Under the pieces are notes generated by a model. The model saw only the letters and a list, made by a program, of their open reading frames with translations, ran no database searches and was not told where the DNA came from. This document shows, piece by piece, positions 1-5,363 of a stretch of 11,680 nucleotides of DNA (position 1 is the stretch's first letter; every line of letters begins with the position of its first letter). The stretch comes from Lachnospiraceae bacterium. Its GTDB lineage: Bacteria > Bacillota > Clostridia > Lachnospirales > Lachnospiraceae. Location: the NCBI GenBank assembly GCA_021202715.1, contig JAJQCL010000034.1, positions 1 through 11,680 of the forward strand, given 5' to 3'. A program made the position numbers and the translations under genes.

Positions 1-570
1 ATAAAACGAAAGCGGAATTCCTTTGAAGAAAAAGGCCGTGGCATTTTCTGTCTCCGGCAGCAGAGAACCCAGCATTCCTACACAGAACAGATAATACGTC
101 TGAAAAGGAAGGAAGGAGGCCACATTGGGCGCCGTGGAGGCAGTAATAAAGGCTGATTTGTGGCGCGAAACCCGTTTCTGTGTGATGATTGGGCGAACGA
201 TCTGTCCGGTTGTCACGTTGGACAGAAGATCATTGGCCACGGAGAGGATCGCGGAAACCAGGAAGACCAGAAGACCGGCCTGTTTTTTGTCTTTTACCTT
301 CTTCTTCGACCACAGAGAGAAGGCCTTGAAACCGCCGCCTTTTCGGATGAACCAGAGCATGATGCCAAGTGGGATCAGGGTCATCAGGGTTGTTCCATTG
401 GATGTCACACCGGAAATCAGATGATCCGCCAGAGGCATGAGGAACAGAATCCCATTTTCCAGGACAGACAGATAGCAGAGGCCGGCGAACAGCGCCAGCA
501 GGATGTTCTTGGACCAGAGCGCGATGGCTACAGTCAGAATAGGGGCAAGGATGGGCAGCATTTCCTGCAT
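1..570 (-). CDS. NhaC-family Na+/H+ antiporter-like membrane protein (partial, C-terminus beyond window)
   Basis: The minus strand is open from an ATG at 570-568 to the window edge, giving the first 190 residues. A GGAGGAG ribosome binding site lies 6 nt upstream of the ATG. The N-terminus is hydrophobic, with membrane segments at about 5-35, 36-75 and 97-115. The stretch NDLLSNVTTGQIVRPI (113-128) followed by KRVSRHKSAFITASTAPNVA (132-151) matches the NhaC-family pattern in which an N/D-D pair in a membrane segment is followed by G..xRPIT...RVSREK.A...DSTAAP. The KGGGFKAF loop (78-85) is also typical. NhaC-type proteins exchange Na+ for protons; some relatives exchange organic acids (malate/lactate) or amino acids, so the substrate is not certain. 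The gene is divergent from a GntR regulator and probably under its control. Family assignment is fairly secure, substrate is not. Confidence 0.8.
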   Translation of the reverse strand, partial: MQEMLPILAPILTVAIALWSKNILLALFAGLCYLSVLENGILFLMPLADHLISGVTSNGTTLMTLIPLGIMLWFIRKGGGFKAFSLWSKKKVKDKKQAGLLVFLVSAILSVANDLLSNVTTGQIVRPIITQKRVSRHKSAFITASTAPNVASFLPFQTYYLFCVGMLGSLLPETENATAFFFKGIPLSFY

Positions 571-594
571 GAAAATCTCCTCCTTATTCGCTTT

Positions 595-610
595 CTGTAA
601 GCACTTACAG
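595..610. promoter_or_regulatory. cre-like palindromic operator upstream of the antiporter gene
   Basis: CTGTAAG-CA-CTTACAG is a perfect inverted repeat with 7-bp arms and a 2-nt centre; two further T/A pairs (592-593 with 612-613) extend it past one mismatch. The inner 14 bases TGTAAGCACTTACA fit the CcpA catabolite element consensus TGNAANCGNWNNCA at every fixed position except the central G, which is A. It sits 25-40 nt before the antiporter ATG, where the transcription start would be expected. It could instead be the operator of another LacI- or GntR-type regulator. Confidence 0.5.
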
Positions 611-614
611 GAAT

Positions 615-643
615 ATTAAAGCACAGATGAGAGAATTGGTCGT
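615..643 (-). promoter_or_regulatory. Possible promoter of the antiporter gene
   Basis: On the minus strand TTTAAT (620-615) is one mismatch from TATAAT. There is only a poor -35 candidate about 17 nt upstream (ACGACC, 643-638). Transcription would begin near 608, inside the cre-like palindrome. The weak -35 suggests either an activator-dependent promoter or a wrong call. Confidence 0.3.
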
Positions 644-653
644 ATTCGCCAAC

Positions 654-724
654 AAATTTTTGCAATATTCTTCGCGCTCTGGACAATTTTTGAGGAATGT
701 TCTATAATGAAAACAATTTTTGAG
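654..724. repeat. Three phased A/T-rich direct repeats, 30-bp period (candidate GntR operators)
   Basis: TTTTTG occurs at 657-662, 687-692 and 717-722, so the three copies start exactly 30 bp apart. Copies 2 and 3 share ACAATTTTTGAG (683-694; 713-724 as one-base-offset ACAATTTTTGAG from 713), and copy 1 is ACAAATTTTTG (652-662). Each is also an imperfect dyad: CAA-TTT-TTG in copies 2 and 3, CAAA-TT-TTTG in copy 1. Copy 2 overlaps the -35 box and copy 3 the expected transcription start of the gntR promoter. Thirty bp is close to three helical turns, so all copies face the same side of the DNA, as expected for cooperative binding of an autoregulator. Confidence 0.5.
680..708 (+). promoter_or_regulatory. 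Sigma-A promoter of the gntR-family gene
   Basis: TGGACA (680-685, 5 of 6 match to TTGACA) and a perfect TATAAT (703-708) are separated by 17 bp. Transcription would start near 714-716, giving a leader of about 33 nt before the ATG at 748. Confidence 0.75.
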
Positions 725-747
725 AGAGAGTTTGAAAGGGCGGACAA

Positions 748-1413
748 ATGAATTCCGAAGCGGCACGCATGGAAAAATACGAAAGGCAGTATCCTATGGC
801 TTCTACATGGGAGATCATCTATCATATTCTGAGAGATGATATTATTTCCTGCCGTCTTCTTCCCGGGGAAAAACTGAAGGAAGAGGAATATTCCGTGCGG
901 TTTGGCTGTAGTCGGACGACGATTCGGCGCTCTTTTGAGGCGCTGCTTCATGAGAATCTTCTGGAACGTCAGGGCGGTCAGAGTCTGCGCGTGGTTTCTC
1001 TGAATATTCTCGAACAGAAGGAGATCATGGAGGTGCGCCTGATCCTGGAACCGTCCGCCGCCCGGCTGGCGGCCCGCAGCCGGACAAGAAGGGATCTGAT
1101 GACGCTGGAATCTTTCCTGCCGTTGCGTCCTATGAATGACCGCGAGACGCTCCTGCAAAATGATGTCATGTTTCACAAGGCGATTTTCTCTGCCACACAT
1201 AATCAACATCTTATTCGTCTCTATCAGTCTCTGGAGGATGAGATATCGCGCTCCAAACAATATACGGCGGATGACTTCATGGAGTTCTCAGCACATGTCT
1301 ATGATGAGCACAGACGTATTTTTGAGGCGGTTTGTCAGGGAAATGAAAATCAGGCTTTTAAGCTGAGCCAGCTGCATGTAAAGATGATGCTGGATTCGCA
1401 GTTGTTTCAATAA
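748..1413 (+). CDS. GntR-family transcriptional regulator, FCD (FadR/VanR-like) type
   Basis: The 221-residue protein has an N-terminal winged helix-turn-helix (about 22-87; SRTTIRRSFEALLHENLLER at 55-74 is the classic GntR helix-turn-helix run) and an all-helical C-terminal FCD effector domain (about 93-216). The FCD metal-site residues appear present: Asp139, His143, His188 and His210, in ND-x3-H, EHRRIFEAV and LHVKMM contexts. FCD regulators typically bind small organic acids or related metabolites through a bound metal and release DNA on binding. The ATG at 748 follows AAAGGG (735-740) by 7 nt; an internal Met8 is an alternative start. The gene is divergent from the antiporter and preceded by phased repeats that overlap its own promoter, so autoregulation plus control of the antiporter is the simplest inference. 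The ligand is unknown. Confidence 0.92.
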   Translation: MNSEAARMEKYERQYPMASTWEIIYHILRDDIISCRLLPGEKLKEEEYSVRFGCSRTTIRRSFEALLHENLLERQGGQSLRVVSLNILEQKEIMEVRLILEPSAARLAARSRTRRDLMTLESFLPLRPMNDRETLLQNDVMFHKAIFSATHNQHLIRLYQSLEDEISRSKQYTADDFMEFSAHVYDEHRRIFEAVCQGNENQAFKLSQLHVKMMLDSQLFQ

Positions 1414-1420
1414 CGAAATG

Positions 1421-1455
1421 TCAGCAGGCCGGGCGCCGTTCGCCCGGCCTGTTGA
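1421..1455. terminator. Strong hairpin between convergent genes (probable bidirectional terminator)
   Basis: A 15-bp stem with a single G-T wobble (1421-1435 with 1441-1455) closes a 5-nt CCGTT loop, and its core is almost all G/C. It lies 7 nt after the gntR stop and 30 nt after the pheT stop. There is no clear T tract on the plus side; the minus side is moderately T-rich (CATTTCGTTATTG). It probably serves both convergent transcripts, perhaps aided by Rho or RNA processing. Confidence 0.65.
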
Positions 1456-1485
1456 CGTCATGAGAGTTTAATTGAAAAGACGGGG

Positions 1486-3930
1486 TCAGGACCCTCCTCC
1501 TGCCGCTCCCCCCCGCAGCCGGATTCCTTCCCGTTCCAGGGCGGCGGTGATTTTCTGTATCAGCTCCCGCACCTCTTCTCCGGAGAGATCGCGGTCCTCT
1601 GCCTGGAAACGAAGGTGGTAGGTCAGGGATTTGCTCCCGGCCGGAAGCGGCGCGCCCTGATAGACCTCCTCCAGCTCGCATTTCTCCAGCCAGGGGCCTG
1701 CCGCGTTCCGCAGGGCGGCTTCGATGTCTCCGGCCGGCCGACGGTCTTCGACCAGAAAACTCAGGTCCCGCACAGTTCGGACGTGCCGGTTGAGCCCCTG
1801 ACAGTGCAGGGTGAAATCGGACCGTTTGACAATCTCCGGCAGATCGAGGACCGCCAGTGTGACACGGGACGAAATGCCATAGACTTCCGTGACCCGTGGA
1901 TGGACCTCCCCCAGATAGCCGATGACACAGCCGTCGTAGACCAGAGCCGCCTGCCGTCCAGGGTGCAGGAAGGGCTTCCCGACGTGGGGATCGCAGACCA
2001 GCGTCTTCCGCAGGCCGGTCCGCCGCAGGAATTCCTCCACGATGCCCTTCAGATCAAAGAAATCGTCCCGGCCGTAGGCGCCCAGCGTGAACTGCATCCG
2101 CTCGTCCGGCAATTCATTTTTCTCCAGATCCCGGGTCAGATAAATGTTGGCCAGCTCATAAAAACGCACATGACGATGCTTGCGTCGGGCATTGAGCGCG
2201 AGGGTCTCCAGCATATGTCCCACGGATGTGGTGCGCAGGATGCTGTTTTCTTCATTTAAAGGATTATGAATGCGGATGGCAGCCTGCCGCTCCGGCGCGT
2301 CCTGCGGCAGGCGCAGTCGGTCGAAGACCGCCGGGTCGTCGAAGGAGAAGGTCATGATCTGGCTGTAGCCGTGAAATTCCGCCAGATTCCGGGCTATGTT
2401 TTCGATCTGCATCTTTCGGGGGAAGCTGCCGCGGGTGGTTTCTACGCGCGGGATGGTCATGGGGATACGGTCGTAGCCGTAGAGCCGGGCGATCTCCCCC
2501 GCCAGTTCGGCCTCCGTGTCCACATCCTGGCGGTCCGGCGGCGTGATCATGTCGCCATTTTCCTGATCATATGAGAAGCCGAGCCGTTCGAGACAGGAGA
2601 TCATCTCTTCTTCAGGAATCGTTGTCCCCAGATGATGATTGATCCATTGCGGGTGGAATTCAATCCGTTTGCTGCCCACGACAGTGGAGCACTCGTCGAT
2701 CATGCCGCCCACGACCTGCGCGTCCGCCAGCTGTTCCAGCAGCTGGCAGGCCCGGTTCAGGCCCTCCTCGGCGTAGGTGGCGTCCAGGCCCCGGGCGGAG
2801 CGGGTGGAGATCTCTGTCCTCAGGTGCAGCTTCCGGGAAATGCGGCGGAGGTAGGCGCCGGCGAAGCAGGCCGCCTCCAGAACGATGTCCCGTCCGCTTT
2901 CTGTGACCTTGGTGCTGTTCCCGCCCATGAGTCCGGCGATGCCGATGGCGCGCCGGGCATCGCAGAGCATTAGCGTCTCGGCGTCGACATTGCGCAGCTG
3001 GCCGTCCAGGGTGCGGAACTGATGACCGTCCTCCGCCCGCTCCAGCGTCAGCGTATGTCCGGCCAGACTCTCCAGGTCAAAGGCGAGGATGGGCTGTCCG
3101 AGTTCTTCCATCACGTAGTTGGTGATGTCCACCAGGTTGTTGACCGGCCGGATGCCGCAGGAGACGAGGCGCTGCTGCATCCACCGGGGAGACGGGCCCA
3201 GCCTGACGTTGCGCACGACCCGCGCGCAGTAGCGGGGGCACAGAACGCCGTCCCGCACCCGTACAGACAGGTAATCGTCGACGCAGCCCTCCTCGGCAGC
3301 GATTTTTACATCGGGCGCCCGGAAATCCAGCCCGAAGACGGCCGCCACCTCCCGGGCCATCCCCACCACGCGGAAACAGTCCCGGCGGGCTGACGCCGGT
3401 TCGAAGGTGAAGATGACGTCGGAGAGCCCCAGCGCCTTCACCGCATCCGCACCGATCGGCACTTCTTCGCCGAATACATAGACGGCGTAGGCCGGTGCGT
3501 CTGCGACCGCTTCCCGGGTGAAGCCCAGCTCCTCCACCGAGCAGAGGACGCCCTGGGATTCCACGCCGCGGATCGTTTCCCGGCAGATGCGGACGCCGTC
3601 CTCGCTCTCGGATTCGGCGCCGTGGAGCCGGACGACCTTGCCGCCCTCCAGAGCAACAGGAACCAGGTCCCCCGGTTTCAGGTTTTCGGCCGCCGTGACA
3701 CACTGGATTTCTCCGCTTCCGGTGTCCACACGGCAGACGGTCAGGTTCTCCGCGGCCGGATGCCCTTCACAGGAGAGGACACGTCCGATGACGATCTTCT
3801 CCAGATTCCGGTCGGTTCTCTCCCAGCCGGTGACTTTGGTCCCCGACATGGTCATGGTGTCTGCGAATTCCTGTGCCGGGACCGCCAGATCCGGCACATA
3901 GGATTTTATCCAGGATAATGTAATCTTCAT
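1486..3930 (-). CDS. pheT: Phenylalanyl-tRNA synthetase beta subunit, with an atypical editing site
   Basis: The 814-residue product has the full PheT architecture: an OB-type tRNA-binding domain (about 45-150), the B3/B4 editing region (about 215-395), B5 (about 410-480), a catalytic-like core (about 490-690) and a C-terminal FDX-ACB anticodon-binding domain (about 715-806, RDLSFLVEDRRP and GSKSLTYHLRFQ). It pairs with PheS in the alpha2beta2 enzyme that charges tRNA-Phe. The start is set at the ATG at 3930 (MKITLSWIKSYV), preceded by GGAG 6 nt upstream; a longer reading from 3966 adds 12 non-conserved residues. Oddities: GQPILAFD (278-285) has Leu282 where GQP(M/L)HAFD carries the editing histidine (E. 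coli His265); Glu352 (E. coli Glu334) and Thr372 (Thr354) are kept, but Ala356 becomes Ile374 and R(F/Y)ERGVD becomes RSARGLD (377-383). The C-terminus carries a short Gly-rich tail. Editing may be impaired; this is inference. Confidence 0.95.
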   Translation of the reverse strand: MKITLSWIKSYVPDLAVPAQEFADTMTMSGTKVTGWERTDRNLEKIVIGRVLSCEGHPAAENLTVCRVDTGSGEIQCVTAAENLKPGDLVPVALEGGKVVRLHGAESESEDGVRICRETIRGVESQGVLCSVEELGFTREAVADAPAYAVYVFGEEVPIGADAVKALGLSDVIFTFEPASARRDCFRVVGMAREVAAVFGLDFRAPDVKIAAEEGCVDDYLSVRVRDGVLCPRYCARVVRNVRLGPSPRWMQQRLVSCGIRPVNNLVDITNYVMEELGQPILAFDLESLAGHTLTLERAEDGHQFRTLDGQLRNVDAETLMLCDARRAIGIAGLMGGNSTKVTESGRDIVLEAACFAGAYLRRISRKLHLRTEISTRSARGLDATYAEEGLNRACQLLEQLADAQVVGGMIDECSTVVGSKRIEFHPQWINHHLGTTIPEEEMISCLERLGFSYDQENGDMITPPDRQDVDTEAELAGEIARLYGYDRIPMTIPRVETTRGSFPRKMQIENIARNLAEFHGYSQIMTFSFDDPAVFDRLRLPQDAPERQAAIRIHNPLNEENSILRTTSVGHMLETLALNARRKHRHVRFYELANIYLTRDLEKNELPDERMQFTLGAYGRDDFFDLKGIVEEFLRRTGLRKTLVCDPHVGKPFLHPGRQAALVYDGCVIGYLGEVHPRVTEVYGISSRVTLAVLDLPEIVKRSDFTLHCQGLNRHVRTVRDLSFLVEDRRPAGDIEAALRNAAGPWLEKCELEEVYQGAPLPAGSKSLTYHLRFQAEDRDLSGEEVRELIQKITAALEREGIRLRGGAAGGGS

Positions 3931-3945
3931 CGAAATCTCCATTCC

Positions 3946-3962
3946 GCCGCCGGATCGGCGGC
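3946..3962 (-). promoter_or_regulatory. GC-rich hairpin just upstream of the pheT ribosome binding site
   Basis: GCCGCC (3946-3951) and GGCGGC (3957-3962) form a 6-bp G/C stem with a 5-nt loop in the 78-nt gap between pheS and pheT. It ends a few bases before the GGAATGGAG region used to start pheT. It may set the PheS:PheT ratio or stabilise the downstream message. It lacks a T tract and is unlikely to be a terminator. Confidence 0.35.
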
Positions 3963-4008
3963 ACAAATCATCATGAAGGTTCTGCGTCTTGTCACAGTAT
4001 TTCTCCCC

Positions 4009-5025
4009 TCAGAACTGTGCCAGAAAGCTCTCGTCGTTTTCGTACAGCAGCCGCATATCGTCGATCTGCCATTTCAGCATGGCGATCTGTTCCACGTCCA
4101 GGCCGAAGCCGAAGCCGGAGTAGATCTCCGGGTCGATGCCGCTCATGCTCAGGACCCTGGGATGGATCATGCCGCAGCCGAGGATCTCGACCCAGCCCTC
4201 GCCGCCGCAGACCGGGCAGCCCTTGCCGCCGCAATGGAAGCAGGTTACGTCCATCTTGGCGCTGGGTTCGTTGTAGGGGTACTTGTAGGGGCGGAATTTC
4301 ACCCGGGTGGAGCCCAGCATATTTCGGGCAAAGACCGCCATCGTTCCCTTCAGATCAGAAAATGTGATGTTCTTGTCGATGACCAGTCCCTCGATCTGAT
4401 GAAAATTCGGCGAGGAGACGGCGCCGGCCTCCTGTGAGCGGAAGACCCGTCCCGAAGCGATGGCGCAGATGGGCGGCCGCTGCCGTTCCATGACGCGGAT
4501 CTCGATCGGCGTGGTCTGTGTCCGCAGCAGGATATTCGGATTGATGATCAATGTATCCTGTTCCTCGCGCAGCGGATGGTCGTCGGGAATGTTCAGGGCT
4601 TCAAAATTGTAATAGTCATATTCCACCTCGGGGCCTTCCACGACCTCATAGCCCATGCTGATGAAGAGATTCTGGATCTCCTCCATGATGCGGGTGATGG
4701 GGTGGCGGTGTCCGTCCTGAATCTTCGCCGCCGGCAGCGTCACATCGATGGCCTCCGCCGCGAGACGCTCCGCCAGCTCCTGCTCCGCCATCTCCGCCTC
4801 ACGGCGGGCGAAGGCCTCTTCAAGCAGCCGTTTTTCCCGGTTGATGCGGGCGCCGAATGCAGCCCGTTCTTCCTCCGGCAGGCTTCGCAGCTCCTGCATC
4901 TGCTGCGCCAGTGCGCCGTGCCGCCCCAGAATCTCTCGTCTCACGTCGGTCAGTTCTTTCCGGTTTACTGCGCTCTGCAGCCTGTCCGCCGCATTCTGAC
5001 AGATCGCGTTCAATCGATCGCTCAT
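4009..5025 (-). CDS. pheS: Phenylalanyl-tRNA synthetase alpha subunit, with unusual active-site residues
   Basis: The 338-residue product has an N-terminal coiled-coil tRNA-binding arm (about 1-90) and the class II catalytic domain (about 100-338), with family marks HP-TR (108-112), EGPEVEYDYYNFEALNIP (130-147), LLRTQT (166-171), GRVFR (192-196), FHQIEG (208-213), a C-x2-C-x4-C-x2-C cluster (262-273), GWVEILGCGMIHP (277-289) and the end GFGFGLDVEQIAML (304-317). The ATG at 5025 follows AGGAGG (5036-5031) closely. PheS forms Phe-AMP from Phe and ATP. Several normally conserved positions differ: the loop after GRVFR reads SQEAGAVSSPN rather than x-D-x-x-D-x-T-H-type; FPFTEP is YPYNEP (249-254); E. 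coli Ala294 is Gly306; Gly298 is Asp310; motif-3 Arg301 is Gln313; Arg321 is Ser333. The frame is intact throughout, so this is not an obvious decaying gene. Confidence 0.95.
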   Translation of the reverse strand: MSDRLNAICQNAADRLQSAVNRKELTDVRREILGRHGALAQQMQELRSLPEEERAAFGARINREKRLLEEAFARREAEMAEQELAERLAAEAIDVTLPAAKIQDGHRHPITRIMEEIQNLFISMGYEVVEGPEVEYDYYNFEALNIPDDHPLREEQDTLIINPNILLRTQTTPIEIRVMERQRPPICAIASGRVFRSQEAGAVSSPNFHQIEGLVIDKNITFSDLKGTMAVFARNMLGSTRVKFRPYKYPYNEPSAKMDVTCFHCGGKGCPVCGGEGWVEILGCGMIHPRVLSMSGIDPEIYSGFGFGLDVEQIAMLKWQIDDMRLLYENDESFLAQF

Positions 5026-5037
5026 AGTATCCTCCTG

Positions 5038-5056
5038 ACCGGGACCGGTTCCCGGT
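5038..5056 (-). promoter_or_regulatory. Hairpin abutting the pheS ribosome binding site
   Basis: On the minus strand ACCGGGA (5056-5050) and TCCCGGT (5044-5038) form a 7-bp stem with a 5-nt loop, ending one base before the AGGAGG of pheS. It could influence pheS translation or leader stability. Read on the plus strand it is followed by a short T run (5061-5066), but no plus-strand gene ends here. Confidence 0.35.
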
Positions 5057-5143
5057 TCCTGTTTTTGAAAATGTATCTGTCCGCGTTGCTGTAAAAGAAG
5101 GCCAGGTGCTCTGCGCCTGCGCGTTCCTGCAACCGTCCTTCCC

Positions 5144-5172
5144 AGTATAATAGATTTTTCCCGGGACTTCCA
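5144..5172 (-). promoter_or_regulatory. Possible promoter of pheST
   Basis: On the minus strand TATACT (5149-5144, 5 of 6) lies 17 bp from TGGAAG (5172-5167, 3 of 6 match to TTGACA). Transcription would start near 5137, giving a leader of about 110 nt, too short for a full T-box plus terminator arrangement. Confidence 0.4.
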
Positions 5173-5264
5173 CCGAAGAATGAAAAAAATATGGAGAAAT
5201 CTGTGGGACTTTCGTCCTGGTTCGGATCCCGGACAGAGATCTTAAAGAAAAAATACTTATCGTC

Positions 5265-5283
5265 GCACAGTTTTAAACTGTGC
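5265..5283. promoter_or_regulatory. Perfect 19-bp palindrome, candidate operator
   Basis: GCACAGTTT-T-AAACTGTGC has 9-bp perfect arms around one central base. The one-base centre rules out a normal RNA hairpin loop and points to a dimeric DNA-binding protein. It lies about 20 bp upstream of the MFS -35 box (centre near -63 from the expected start), an activator-like position, and well upstream of the pheS promoter. The cognate regulator is not identifiable from the window. Confidence 0.6.
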
Positions 5284-5302
5284 AGAGCACAAAATATTCG
5301 TG

Positions 5303-5330
5303 TTGGAAAACAAGGACAAAAAAGTATAAG
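5303..5330 (+). promoter_or_regulatory. Likely promoter of the MFS-hydrolase-ABC operon
   Basis: TTGGAA (5303-5308, 4 of 6) and TATAAG (5325-5330, 5 of 6) are separated by 16 bp. Transcription would start near 5337, giving a short leader of about 27 nt before the TTG start. The imperfect -35 and the palindrome upstream fit an activated promoter. Confidence 0.5.
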
Positions 5331-5363
5331 ATAGTGACAAATCAAGGGAAATGAGGGGATCGT

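Larger units (their letters stand above)
5026..5363. other. Divergent intergenic region between pheS and the MFS operon
   Basis: This 338-bp stretch holds no convincing gene. On the pheS side it contains a weak promoter and a short hairpin next to the ribosome binding site. In the middle is a perfect palindrome (5265-5283), and on the MFS side a plausible promoter. I looked on the minus strand for the T-box core (TGGNACCGCG) expected in many Firmicute synthetase leaders and did not find it. A minus-strand frame is open across the pheS leader but has no start codon with a ribosome binding site, so I do not call a leader peptide. Confidence 0.7.

Noticed and set aside
160..600. A 146-residue plus-strand frame at the left end
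   Set aside because: The opposite strand encodes a NhaC-like membrane protein with a good ribosome binding site; the plus frame is rich in Gln, Glu and His and resembles nothing.
1615..3918. Several plus-strand open frames opposite pheT
   Set aside because: The minus strand encodes an intact 814-residue PheT with all domains; the plus-strand products show no family resemblance.
5038..5066. Hairpin followed by TTTTT read on the plus strand as an intrinsic terminator
   Set aside because: No plus-strand gene ends upstream of it, and the T run begins only after a TCCTG spacer, so a terminator role has no target.
5146..5151. A perfect TATAAT on the plus strand
   Set aside because: There is no -35-like sequence at the right distance, and it is more than 200 bp from the plus-strand gene; the minus-strand reading TATACT fits a pheS promoter better.
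5026..5363. A T-box riboswitch upstream of pheS
   Set aside because: No TGGNACCGCG core or antiterminator/terminator arrangement could be found on the minus strand, and the likely leader is only about 110 nt.
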